Source: Liolophura sinensis (taxonomy: Eukaryota > Mollusca > Polyplacophora > Chitonida > Chitonidae). Taken from it: a DNA stretch of 64,000 bases. Numbering within the stretch: position 1 is the first letter of the stretch; every line of letters starts with the position of its first letter. Location of the stretch: contig NC_088295.1 in NCBI RefSeq assembly GCF_032854445.1, forward strand, positions 23,859,385 through 23,923,384, read 5' to 3'. A program made the position numbers and the translations under genes. Under the pieces are notes generated by a model. The model was not told the origin of the DNA. It ran no database searches and saw nothing but the letters and a program-made list of their open reading frames with translations. This document shows positions 1 through 12,250 of this stretch, in pieces.

Positions 1-460
1 GTTATTTGGTTATCAGTGTGTACATGTAAATGGTGAGATTATGTGGTGTGTTATGTGTTTATCAGTGTGTAAATGTACATTAACATGTACATGGTGAGAT
101 TATGTGCTGTGTTATATGTTTATCAGTGTGTACATGTATATGGTGAGATTGTGTGGTGTGTTGTGTGTTTATCAGTGTGTAAGTGTACATGTAAATTGTG
201 AGATTATGTGGTCTGTTATATATTTATCAGTGTGCACATGTTTATGGTGAGATTGTGTGTTTATCAGTGTGTAAATGTACGTGTAAATTGTGACATTATG
301 TGGTGTGTAAATGTACATGTACATAGTGAGATTATGTGGTGTGTTATGTGTTTATCAGTGTGTAAATGTACATTAACATGTACATGGTGAGATTATGTGG
401 TGTGTTATGTGTTTATTAGTGTGTAAATGTACATGTATATGGTGAGATTATGTGCTGTGT
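1..460. repeat. Minisatellite, ~50-60 bp unit
   Basis: Tandem units built on TTTATCAGTGTGTAAATG, ACATGTACATGG and GAGATTATGTGGTGTG, of variable length because of internal insertions such as CATTAACATG. The array continues off the left edge. A remnant of the same array lies at 1210-1283, so the element at 461-1209 has split it. It probably sits in an intron of the FAM234-like gene. Confidence 0.85.
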
Positions 461-1209
461 TACTGTGAACTACTTAATTTTCGTGTGAAACTAATTTTTG
501 CGGATTTTGCGGTCAATAATTTACCGCGAAAAATAATTCCAGTGAAAAAAGTGTCCAGTATTGAATCATATACTCCAGGTAGTAGTAATAATGAAGTGAA
601 ATCCTTACCAGGGTGTCAGGAGTTGCGCTAAGAAAGCTCGACTGGCCAGCTACATTTTTTATCAGCAGGGAAGGAAATTCAACGAAATTCAACACAATGG
701 CCATTTGACAGTTACATCAATGTTTTCTGACCTGCTACATAGGACGATTTAAACTGAAAGCAATGCAAAACTTACCATGTTGCTTGATAAAGAATGGGTG
801 ACTGGCACTGATAATGGTGAATTCATATGTTTTGCGTTGAACTGCCCAGAAGATGACAGGTCACTTTGCCAGGTGTTTATAAGTGCTCATCAGTGATTCA
901 AAAAGAAGTGACACCTGTTTGAGTACTGCTCATGGTAGGTGCAAAGGTAATCTTCTTCCGTAGTGATAATTCATCCCCCATTGCTTTAATCTCTGATCCA
1001 GATCACCACAGGAAACAAAGAGGATTAAAGCCACCCATGATGATAGCTGTTTGATGTGCTTGAATAATTTTGGCCATACTGTATCTTGGCAAATTTTAAG
1101 ATCTGTTTTTCAGTATTCTCTTAAATACACAAATATTAATTCCCGCGAAAATATTTTTTCAGAAAATCGGCAAAAATGAATTCCAGCGAATAGTTAGTAC
1201 TTTACAGTA
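461..1209. mobile_element. Non-autonomous DNA transposon (MITE-like) with long imperfect TIRs and TA duplication
   Basis: The left end begins TACTGTGAACTACTTAATTT and the reverse complement of the right end begins TACTGTAAAGTACTAACTAT. Similarity continues for about 50 bp through ATTTTTGCGGATTTT versus ATTTTTGCCGATTTT. Both ends have TA. The minisatellite on both sides rejoins as GTGTTATGTGTTT, exactly its unit, if the element and one TA are removed, so the element body is ~745 bp. No transposase ORF is present, so mobilisation in trans by a Tc1/mariner-like (TA-targeting) enzyme is inferred. Confidence 0.8.
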
Positions 1210-1283
1210 TGTGTTTCTCTGTGTGTAAATGTACATGTATATGGTGAGATTGTGGGGTGTGTTTCTCAGTGTGTGTCCGATGG
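1210..1283. repeat. Right-hand remnant of the 1-460 minisatellite
   Basis: Repeats the CAGTGTGT and GTAAATGTACATGTATATGG blocks of the left array and continues it across the transposon insertion. From 1284 to 1606 I see only unique intron sequence with a poly-T run (about 1569-1579) feeding the acceptor of the exon at 1607. Confidence 0.75.
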
Positions 1284-1606
1284 TTTTTGTTTAGTTACTA
1301 TTTAAAGCGATGCACCTGAAGTTTGCACTAAGGTGACAGCCAGGTTTAAGGATGGGGGAACTGGAGTGCCTGGAGTGAACCATAATGACTCGCATTTTCA
1401 ACAAAAGGCAAGAAATCTGCAACATATACAAGAGAGCACTGTTGGCCACTTTTTGCCACCAAGGCAATGAAAGCAGGGAAATCTTTAAAATTCCTTGTCT
1501 TTGTGAACTTGTATCAGGGGGATGTTACTTAAATTTGTTAATTAAATCAACATACACTTGTTTGTTATTTTTTTTTTTTCACTTCCTATCCCTGGTTATT
1601 GTGTAG

Positions 1607-4600
1607 GAACATAATCGTCATGCTGGTCGGCTAATTGTCCTCTCTGGTAAGACCGGCAAGTGTTTGGGCAGGTATCTGGATATGCCTGACAGTAAGGAGA
1701 CGTACATGAGCTCTGTCATATACAGTATGCCAGACCAGTCACAGTACATACTGTTTGGTAGTGGAGGAGAAACTGTCCCAGGTAGGTCAGATCAGGATGT
1801 TTACATTGACTGGCTGTAATGTGTATTTTTAGTGTAGGTATACTTAAGTGTTTACATTGTGTGTCCACATCTAAATAGACAAGATCAGAACCAGTCAATC
1901 TATCCAAATGTTGCTCTGGATGTTCAGCCAGAGATTTACATATACATGTAATGCTGATCTAGAAACAGATTACCACTGACGTTTGATGTCAGTTTACTTT
2001 CTACTTTGAATTAATCCTAGATTGGGTAACATATCACTCTGTACAGTACATGAATAATAGACCTTCTGCCCAATTATGTTAAATACATTACAGCATTATC
2101 TGACTACTGATTTTGTCCTGTGTTCTTTATCTTTGTGATGTGTTTTCACATTGGAATTTTCATACTGTTGCACTAAAAGGTGATTTCATGGCAATCTCTC
2201 TACGAGACTTTTACCGTTACGTGATGAGCACAACAAAAGATGCCCCGACTATCAAGGGGAACTACTCTCATTGGTCTCATGTTCCCAAAGATGACAAAGG
2301 CATTATGAAGCTTTTCAGGTAGAGTGCACGTTTAGATCTGTAAACATGATGCTTTTTGTTCTGCCAATTTGTTAACCACAATTTATGGTCGAATGATGCA
2401 GGTTGTGAGTTTCATTTAAATAAAGAGGGTTTACTGTTTTCTGTAAAAATGGAAATTGATTCACATTGCTCTCTTAAACGTAGCTAACATCCACAGAATT
2501 TTATCATCGCTCATGTATATTTATATAAGTCAGCTACAAACAATCAGTGGTAATGTCATAAGGGGTTATGGTACCGCCAGTCATATCAGATGTAAACAAT
2601 GATAGCATTATATGCCATTTGTTACTGATCTGGGTCTGTTACATTGGTTGGCTTGGCCAATTTCAGGGTATCACAAAAAGCGAAGTTTTATCAGTCTACA
2701 CAGAATAATGCCTTCAGAATATGCTTGAATAAACACCTTGCAAGCATGCATAAGGTTGAACAATTACAGTCCCAATAGTCATGGCAGATGTGAACACTGA
2801 TGGTATCATGTCTCAGTTGTAACTGGTGTATGTCTGTTTTCAGTGGTAATGAGACAGGGGTTATGGTACCACCGGTCATGGCAGATGTCAATAATGATGG
2901 TATAAAGGACATTCTCATGACAGCCTTTGAGGGGAAGATGATACTGTTTGATGGCAAAACCTTGAATATATTATGGACATTATCACTGAAAGGATATCAG
3001 ACTTACAGGTAAGAACAGCCAAGCTAAAATGTATGTCAGTGTAAAAACCTTTGTCTGAAAAGCAGGGTTAAATGAAAGGATGGAGTTTGTTTAGTTGTTT
3101 TCCTGAATTATAAGAAACAGTGTACTAGAATTGCATTTGCAAGCTTCTAAGGATGAAACAGAAGTTTTCTGCCATTTCCACTTTTGCCTGGTATTATACA
3201 GGATAGGAACACGACGTTTCAACGTTCTTCATGTTCTCTTGACGTCATTCTTACTAATTCTTACCCAACTCATTGTCATGTCTGCCTGAGTCAATATCAT
3301 ATCTGCCTTAGTCAGTGTCACTTAAAGAATATTACCGCCTTACAACAGACAAATTTTACAGAAACTATCAGAGATTTTTTTTTTTGGAGAATCCTTCAAT
3401 TATAGGATTTAAATTATGTTCTTCATCCTATATCATTTTTAACCATGTTGTTAGCTCAGTGCCACAGGATTTTCTTCATATCCCAATTTGTGTGTTAAAG
3501 GTAGTGTGGAAACTTTATACATGTACTTTACCTATCAGTACATTTACAAGTATTTTGTTCAGCACACCAGCACCAGGTTATTTTGATGGGGATGATCACT
3601 TAGATTTCATGACTTCCTGGAACAGTGGCACCTGGCCCGAATACAAGCATGCAATGGTAAGATTTTCACATGTACATCTACATTCTCACTTTAGTCATGT
3701 CAATCAGACAGCTCATAGTGGAATATTGCCTGTTTTTGAAAAGCTTGTCAGCTTTGCTCCCACGTTAAACCACTCTTATTCAATGTATTTTAATGCAGTC
3801 CAGGGCCAGTAGATATCAGAGATCTCAAGACTTGAGTAAAAAGTTCAAAGACAAGTACAATTAATAAGTTTATTTCAGGATGTATACAATTTATACACAG
3901 AATGTTTACTTAGTGTAGAACACTTGTCACTTTATTAAACAGGTCTCCCCTAGTCTGAAGTTAATCTGACTTCATGTATTCAGTAACAAAATCTGGTAAC
4001 AATTTAAAACCCAAAACAAACCAGTAGCTTGATCCAGACAGCAGTCAAACTTCAGCTCCCAGTGTGAAATAACCATCTGTGTGTGTTGCCTTCCCCAGAT
4101 GATTGTAGTGTCAACTCCCACTTTGAAATAACCATCTGTGTGTGTTGCCTTCTCCAGACCAGATGATTGTAGTGTCAACTCCCAGTTTGAAATAACCATC
4201 TGTGTGTGTTGCCTTCTCCAGACCAGATGATTGTAGTGTCAACTCCCAGTTTGAAATAACCATTTGTGTGTCTTGCCTTCCCCAGACCAGATGATTGTAT
4301 TGTCAACTCCCAGTTTGAAATAACCATCTGTATGTGTTGCCTTCCCCAGACCAGATGATTGTAGTGTCAACTCCCAGTTTGAAATAACCATCTGTGTGTG
4401 TTGCCTTCTCCAGACCAGATGATTGTAGTGTCAACTCCCAGTTTGAAATAACCATCTGTATGTGTTGCCTTCCCCAGACCAGATGATTGTAGTGTCAACT
4501 CCCAGTTTGAAATAACCATCTGTATGTGTTGCCTTCCCCAGACCAGATGATTGTAGTGTCAACTCCCAGTTTGAAATAACCATCTGTGTGTGTTGCCTTC

Positions 4601-7600
4601 TCCAGATGATTGGGATTCATACATGTCGATTTTAGACTGCAGTATTCGGTGGTAAAATTCAGTTAAAAACTGAACACTGGGTAAAAAAAAACTCAAATCT
4701 GTCTTTTTCTGGTGCAAATACTCAAATTTTTGGATAAAAATTGAATGCGAATCCTATATGCATAGCATTTGACTGCGATCATCGATGGCTGGACCCTTGA
4801 CAAGCCGAAGTAGTCAGCCATAATTTTGAGGAGCAAGATGGCAAAAAACAAGGCCTAATTGTGCCGACATGGGCTGAGTAAATGGACTCAAGCTTTCCCC
4901 ACCAACAGTGTTTAGAGACTGATTGCCATCACAGAAGATTTGAGATCAAGCATCCTTTTAACATGTAATGCTAATGATATAACCATCTGTCTTCAGCAAC
5001 TTTATGGTCAGTGTGGCAGAATCAGGTCAATCTGGCTGGCGCATTAAATGTGCGTGTTGACCTGCGTAACTCAGTAGAAGTACAGAGCGTTGTCTGCTGA
5101 GCATGTGCAAATGTGATATTGATGCTTATTTACGATTTGTGGATTCTTTGTATCCAAAAAAAAAAAAAAGACAGCATACAGTGCACAATACCGTGTATAA
5201 TCATAAAAGGCACTCACATGTGTAGGTTCATATATGAAGCAGGCAGTTGTTTGAATCAATTGCTGAGCATACGCTGTGAATTATCTTTGATTTAAATTAG
5301 TTTAGTGATGGATGGATGTATATTTCTTTGGGCCAAGTGATTGGGACAAATTGAAACGCATTCATGTAGATCTTAAATTTTGTTGTAACAGGCTCAAAAT
5401 GGAAGAGTTTTGCATCAAACCTACATCATCAAAATATCCCCAGTGGTGTCCTGCTCTTCGGGTTGGCATCAGACAATGTGTTCTTCACAGCTTGAGCCCC
5501 TTGTTTTGGTGCTAGAAATGTACTGTTTGGGACATCCCATATTAAGCAAAAAAGTTAATCAGATGTAAGCATAATTTTTCTCCGGTCAAAAGTGGGTCGG
5601 GGATCGTATAATTGGCGTGATTTCTCGAGCTGTCAGTAACAATCTCCAGCCCTATAGAGGGGTTGGATGACCCATTGAAGTACTGCGGCTATACCAGCCC
5701 ATGTTAAAAGGGCTCCAATATGGCTGACTGGCGATTGTTCTGCCAGAATGATATCACATGTAACCTCTCTGTAATGCCAAGGAAAGTTTGATAGGAAATG
5801 TATCATTTTATTGATACATTGTTGCTATGTGAAAACATTAGTAGAGGCACTTGAAAGGGGCAGACCTGTGCACTTTCCAAATCCATACAGAGAAGCTCAT
5901 TTACAAGGACAAGGCTTATATTTAACCCTAAAACTTTATACAGGACATGATCTTGGCTCCCTTCTTCCTGAAGTATAAATGATTTACAGGCAAAGTAAAT
6001 TAGGTCAAAGGTATTTAGTGATCTGTGGTGAGGCTCCCTTGGTTGCTTACAACATAGCCAAGCACACAGTGTACCTGTAAGGAGGATTTTCTTGTGTTTC
6101 TTTGTTTAATATAACAACCAACAACTGAACATTAATGGTTTATAATTGTGTCATTATAATCATACATGTATCTCTGATCAGGATTAGCCCAGCCTTTGTT
6201 TTTGCATAAGTTGTTATTTTTGATGACACATGCAGGGTTTGTAACTGTTTTATTATGTACCTCTAGTCTTAGCAGGATAAGCCTCATCTCTTTATTTGCA
6301 CATGTTTACTTTTGATATAATGGTTGTTAGTTCCTTTTTTTTTCCCTTTGATATAACCACCAACAACTGAACATGCATTACCATGGTTTATATCTGTTTT
6401 ATTATATAATTTGTATCTGATCAGAATAATATACGTGTAAAATTATATGTGTGTACCGACAATAAAATCGTGATTAGAAATGAACCTCAAATGAAATGAA
6501 ACTTTCTTTATGTATATATGCATATTTCATATCTACTTTTACGTTCACAAAGTTACCAGTCGCTAAAGTGGAATTAAACTTGATACAAGATTAAAGTTAC
6601 AAGTAAATTCAATCAGAGAAACTGACCAGAGAAAAAAATGAATTTTGAGTTTCAGGTTGTAAAGATTTGGACTTCTATGAATCCCTGTTGTTGTATCAAC
6701 TCCTAGTTTGAACTAACCATCAGTGTGTGTTACCTTCCCCAGATGATTGTAGTGAGTGGTGCAGATGGGGTTATACTGTGGAAGACTTACTCGCAGGAGT
6801 ACAACATGGCCTCTCCTCTCTCCCTCCAAACCTCTCACTATCATCAGGATGCCTTCCTCTTCCAGCTGGTGGGTAGGACCGGCAAGAAAGTGAATGATGT
6901 AAACGGGGCTATCCATGGCATAGGAGCTCAGAGAAATGTGAGTATGCACTGAGATTCTGATCACAGTAAGATATCAAACCTTATTCAGATCAACGTTGCC
7001 TTTATTCAAGTTGTGAACACTGCTAAGTGTCTTACAGTTTGTGATTGGCATTATTAACCTACTTGTATAAAGAGAAGCAATTCAGAAAATATATTTTTAA
7101 TTCCATTCAGTGTTGTTGTAATGTTTGTATTAGTTTTTATTTGTCCCCTATCAGTGGTATTAACCTGATGTGACTATAGGTTTTCACTTCACCAGTTTGT
7201 CCCTCCTTAAAATATTCCTGCTTCTTTTTGTTATCCTTTATGATTTTAGTGCAAACTTTGCACATGTGTTTAATATACAAGTTCAACTTGGTAATCATTT
7301 ATGAATTTATGGGTTTTTTTGGAATTTTTCCAGTTTCACTCAATATATTCCACGTTGTTTTGGTTCTCGATTAGTTCTGATGTTATGTGATCATAAGACA
7401 TCATAACACAAGCAAGATTCCTGGAACTGCCTGGGACCTACATTGTATGTTTTGTTCATTATTACTTTCATAGTGCTTGTTATTTTGACATTTACCATTG
7501 TAAATGTGGTCCTTGTGTTGCAGCTGACGAGAAGATCATCAGGAAGTGAAAAGATGCAAGACTTCCCTACTTCTTATGGTGAAGATCAGCTGAGGCATAG

Positions 7601-10600
7601 TCGAAAAAATGGTTATAGAAGTCGTTTGCCTGTATATTCCACTCCACAGCCAACACTCCAATCAGCAAGGGAGAGAACTGCTGGTGTGTCAGCAGAACAA
7701 AGAAATTCAGCACAAACTGAGCCATATGAAGGTTACAGTAATACTAAATATATTCATTTATTCATACATGCTCATTATACATTTGCAATATCATATGAAT
7801 TTTGTAATCAGTGAATTGGTTTGTAAGAATGTCCTTCGTTTATTTTTAAGGTGAAAGAAGGCTTTTGAACAGAAACTGAAAATTCTGAGAGTGTGATTAT
7901 CATGTTACATTTTTCTATTATATTGTTGAGCGTTATGCAGTTTGTAGCTTATGTTTGACCAGAAATAAACCATGCAGATCTAGACTGTCTATAATTTGCT
8001 CAAAAGGCCATGCACTGTTTTGAACTTTTGGATTAAGGAACATCGTGACATCAAAGCAGCCCAGCTTCATTCTTCCAACCATTAACGTCAAAACGTCTAC
8101 TACTGATGGCGTCACAAAGCTCTAAAGACAAAGAGACATAAGTGATGAACATTTTCAGTAAAACGTTGCATTGGACAATTTGAAAGACTTATATTAGACA
8201 TACTAAATAAATTCTTTTCATATAGAAACCTTCCACTATTCTATACAATAATAAAGGACTTTTGTGAGTTTGAAAAATTGCAAAATTTGACAGTGTTGCA
8301 GTTTACTTTTAACAGTATTAAACTCAGCAAATGTCTTGCAGCACCATCTACATCTAGAGGCCATGAACAAACCGACCATCCTTCCCATCTACAAATGTTT
8401 GCCCTGTGATCAGCTTTTCATGTATGACACAAGAGTCGTTATCGCTGTTGTTGTTACTCATTCTCTGTGTCTGAATCACATGCCAGGGAGAGAACTTGCA
8501 GCAGGTTCTTTTTCTCAAAATGAATTCTTTTGTTGCATTTGTAAACTTGTAAACTCTGCCATGTCCTGACACAGTGCCTGAGAGCATTGAGGGAGCTGAG
8601 GAAGGTGAGGAGGGTGATTACCTGAACTGTGCCATGGATCTGTCCTCGGTTAGCTCTGAGATCTTCCTGATGGATCGCACCACACTTACAGCTCCTATCC
8701 TCATCTGGCAGAGGGCCGCTGAGATCTACAACTACAGTATGTACCCAGTCCTTCCACTTATCCCATATGTTCAAGAAGTTGCTTTTAATAATAAATACTA
8801 ATGATGTAATGAATATTTTTGAAGTCTGAGAAAAATTAAATTATTGTTTTATTATATTATTAGGTGTCCATGCTAGTATCCTAGCGGGACACCTTGAAAT
8901 CAGATTACTATTATCCTTTTTAGTCAAATTGTAAAATGGTAATATCTTGCAAAATGGTAACGGTAGAAAAAGCAAATTTTGGAGCATCCCTGAGGAACGT
9001 ATGAAGTAACTTTTGGTGTTTCCTGCTGTTTTTCCAGTCACAGGATTTAGTGGCCATTTTGAATTTTATTGATAAGCTAAAAAAATCTTCTTTTCTAAAA
9101 TGGCTAAGTTTATCGAGATAAACTATTCGTTTACAGTTTTAAGGTGGATTGCCCATATCACGATTACAAATCAGCATGAATTATTTTTGAACTTTGTATT
9201 GTACACAACAAAAATTTTACGAAACCATCCTATGTGAATAACATGGGAGCTTGATGCTAGGCTGCATGAAATCATTAACTGCAGTTTTCTGTGGGAACAG
9301 ACATCAGCTCTACAACAAATGTATTTTTTCTGTTTTATGTCCTCGGCCAGCAGCTAGTCCTCAATAATTGGCCATTTGTAAAAGATGCCTGGCAGTCTAG
9401 GGTTCAAATCCAGCTTTCCATTTTTTTTTCGTGGTTTTAGCCATTATCACGAACTGTATAGACACCAGGCTACCAGAAGTGCTAAAAGAATAGTGGCATG
9501 GACCCCAGCAACACTGTTGCATAACAGCTTGAATTTATGTAGTTATTTGTTTAAAGGGGTTTTACAACCTATTTGAATATTTCACTTACAAAAGGAATGT
9601 CAGGTTTATTTGGTAGCCCAGCACCATTTCCACTATAAACAGGAACTGAATTCAAGCATGTTACATGTACCTATTCTGTTGATAATGCATATTTATATAC
9701 ATTAACATACATTGTAAGTGAGTTACTGTGATACAGTTTAAATGCTGAGTCATGCAGTTTTTATTTACTGGTCCCCGAGGCTACTTATACTGGAGGGGTC
9801 TACATGTAGATGGTTACAGTTCGTCTGTTTTTCCGTCTGTTTGTCAGTATGCATTTTTAAAAAGATTTGTCATATTCAAATGGAACTTGGTACATGACTA
9901 AAGGTCAAGTTTCTCTATTTTCCACAATATTATGGCTGTTTTTGTCTTGTTTTTAGACATTAACATTTTTTCATAATGATTGTTTATTTTGAATTGAAAC
10001 TTGGTACATGGCTTGAACAAGACAAGTCACAGACCAGGTTCATGATCCGTGCTCTTTCATCCATTTTCAACAAAATTATCACGTTATTTACCCCGTCTTT
10101 AGACTTTGACGGTTTTCTGCACTTTTTCCAAAATGGTTCACTGTATTGAATTGACATATGGTATGTGGCTTCAAGTTACAGATCAAGCTGATGTTTCTGC
10201 CATTTTAGTCCTTTTCCAACAAATGTATGTTTTTTACACTGTTTTGGACTTTGGCAGTTTTTCAGATTTTTTCCTAAAACTGTTGGTTATTTTGAATTTA
10301 AATGCTTACATGATTTCATCAATAAAGGTTACAAAGTTTAAGAATTGGGCAATTTCTTCCATACATGTACTTTACAAAATTTTGGTCATTTTGTTTGGTT
10401 GTTGACTTTGACACAGCTATCATTCTTGATGGCAGCAACTAAAATGGGACTTTCACAATACTCCCAGAATATGCATGTTACATGGTCTCTTTCCTATATT
10501 CCCTTGATCATCATGTTCACCAGAAAACAATACCATGGGACAAATGGCCATCAGTGGATAAAGCTCCAAATGTTGGAAAGTATACTAAGTAATGAGTAAT

Positions 10601-12250
10601 GTTGTCTGCAACCCTCCCAAACTACAAATGACATTGTTTCTTTTAATTGCATTTTACAAATCTTAAATATTTTCTATAACTCAGTTTTAGGTGACAGCAA
10701 GTTAGGAATGAACCAGAACAGTGTTGGGTTTAAACCTGCAAACTAAATGTAATTTCCATGAAATTTTAACTTACACTCATCCTTTTGTTAAGTTTGTAAC
10801 CCCGTGGCAATAACTGCCTTCTTGGGATTATTTGGGAATATGGATTTCTCTTCAGGATGCCATGTAGCAGTGATGTTAATATCATGATTTTATCTCTTGA
10901 CTCTTTTCAGCTCTCACAGATGAAGACAGAAGTTTGATATTGGCATCTCTAAATAAACACAAAGAGCCCGGAAAGCAACCTTTAACAGAATTATCAGAGT
11001 CATCAGTAAACGGTACTCTGGGGGACTTTTGTACAGTGTTGTCAGCTGCTGTACTCACAACAGGTAGGTCAGAATTCTCATCAAATTACTGGAATTATCA
11101 GAACAATGTAAACCGGTCTATAGGAAGGTTATGAACAGGGTGTTTTGTTTGTGTACTCCAGCAAGAAGGGTATTGATAACTGGCTTCCTCTGGCAATTTT
11201 ACGAGTTTGTCATCAGTTTCTGTTTTCTAGACTTCACTCTGGTTACACAGATTTCTATAAGCTTTTCATGTAGGGCTTCATTTTCTTATGCAAATACTTG
11301 TCTAGAGAAGCTTATTCTCTAGCCTATTAGCCTATAACCATAATGACCATGGCAGATGCATGTGCCTTTATAGACGACGACAGAATATATAAAACATTCA
11401 TCCATGAAGGCAGTAACTGTTGTCAGCTGAGTATTTGCTCTGCCAATCATTGAATTTGAGTGGCCGCTCAGGGTACGTGGATGGTCAGTTTTGAGTAGCG
11501 ATTTGCATATCAAAGACCACTCAAGTAAGTTGGTGCTCGGACTTCGGGCAAGGAAGTTTTTTTACTACCATAGCTGAACATTTGTTCAGACATTCACAGG
11601 GTTGCAATTACCACCCATAGTACACAGATTGCCTAATGCATTTCATGATTTGAATAGAAACTTTTACCACCATTACATCAAATTACACTTTTACCACTAC
11701 AACAATTTACAACTCTATTATAATAATGGCACTGCTCTGCAGTCTTTATGTAGACGATAAACATTTATATTTATGACAGTATGAGAGTGTTGTTTTTACT
11801 TTATTTTGGTTTAGAGGGCAGTGTTTGAATGTATCCCCTCACACGTACATTATGCAGCTTTATGAGCTGTTTAGTCAGGTGTTCTACTGGTGTTCTCTGA
11901 ATGCCTTGTATTAAGATTGTCAATCCTTTATAGTGAAATGTACTAGTTATTTTGGCCTTCCAGGAGCTGTTGGTGATGTAGATGGGGATGGCAGCCTGGA
12001 CTACATTGCCTTGGATGGGATGATTGGACTGATCAAGGACAGACTGGGTAGTTACATCAGGATGCAGGCCAAGACCTATGTGAGTAAGGTAAACCTGGTG
12101 GCTGAGGTGAGGAGGTTACACACCATTAACATCAAGACAGGGGGCGCTCTGCACCACACAGGCTCCTCCGGCAAGAGATTCCAGTTCCTGGATTATGACC
12201 AGCAGAAGTGGACACAGTATTTGGGGAAATTGGGCAATGGGGTTTACTAG
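1607..12250 (+). CDS. FAM234: FAM234 (ITFG3)-like FG-GAP membrane protein, 3' part of gene (nine exons)
   Basis: Exons joined by phase: 1607-1781, 2180-2318, 2844-3008, 3563-3656, 6743-6937, 7524-7731 (or 7737), 8575-8736, 10911-11063, 11964-12250 (TAG stop). All have AG acceptors and GT donors, and together give 525 codons plus stop with no internal stop. Visible motifs are GRLIVLSGKTGKCLG and two FG-GAP calcium loops of DxNxDGxxD type: DVNNDGIKDIL in exon 3 and DVDGDGSLDYI in the last exon; FDGDDHLDF in exon 4 is a third, weaker one. This pattern fits the FAM234A/B family, single-pass type II membrane proteins with an integrin-alpha-like beta-propeller outside the cell and no settled function. 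The N-terminus and membrane segment should lie in exons left of the window. Exon 7524-7731 is hydrophilic, Ser/Arg/Gln-rich and probably a disordered insert. The family call rests on remembered motifs, not a search. Confidence 0.8.
2545..2620 (+). pseudogene. Decayed partial copy of FAM234 exon 3 in the preceding intron
   Basis: From CAG at 2545-2547 the sequence follows the true exon at 2841-2915: CAGTGGTAATG, then GGGGTTATGGTACC, then a degraded form of the FG-GAP loop (GATGTAAACAATGATAGC). The acceptor CAG is kept, but the loop Gly is replaced and the match fades after about 70 bp with no donor. Confidence 0.75.
2768..2812 (+). pseudogene. Second decayed copy of the FAM234 FG-GAP exon
   Basis: CAGTCCCAATAGTCATGGCA followed by GATGTGAACACTGATGGTAT matches the true exon segment at about 2868-2903. 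It ends ~30 bp upstream of the real acceptor at 2843. Confidence 0.65.
4045..4613 (+). repeat. 64-bp minisatellite carrying a 3' splice site and exon start
   Basis: About nine units lie inside the FAM234 intron 3657-6742. Each contains TTGCCTTCTCCAG (or TTCCCCAG), an optional ACCAG, ATGATTGTAGTG, TCAACTCCCAGTTTGAAATA and ACCATCTGTG. The real acceptor and exon start at 6705-6755 read ACCATCAGTGTG, TTACCTTCCCCAG, ATGATTGTAGTG, preceded by a TCAACTCCTAGTTTGAACTA block, so the unit covers the real splice junction. Reading from a decoy acceptor meets TAA within 11 codons. Confidence 0.85.
4614..6742. other. Rest of FAM234 intron; diverged duplicate blocks
   Basis: No exon seen. AACCAACAACTGAACATTAA near 6115 and CACCAACAACTGAACATGCA near 6357, each followed by a GGTTTATA block, indicate an old ~250-bp duplication. 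A poly-A run lies near 5157-5168. Confidence 0.4.
8862..8894. other. Two-stem hairpin in FAM234 intron
   Basis: AGGTGTCC pairs with GGACACCT (8 bp), and inside it GCTAG pairs with CTAGC around a TATC loop. It is too short for a microRNA precursor and is perhaps the end of a degraded element. Confidence 0.4.
8895..10910. other. FAM234 intron with degenerate internal repeats
   Basis: From about 9830 to 10300 there are several diverged copies of a block containing GAAACTTGGTACATGGCTT or similar, alternating with TTTTAGAC(A/T)TT motifs. This looks like an old dispersed element with ~150-bp internal periodicity. GGGTTCAAATCCAGC at about 9402 resembles a tRNA B box and may mark a decayed SINE. No coding exon is supported. 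Confidence 0.35.

Noticed and set aside
1385-1606. 73-codon ORF before the first FAM234 exon
   Set aside because: It reads through the poly-T tract and acceptor at 1606, so it is intron sequence.
8862-8894. Hairpin as microRNA precursor
   Set aside because: Only 33 nt with a 4-nt loop; far too short for a Drosha/Dicer precursor.
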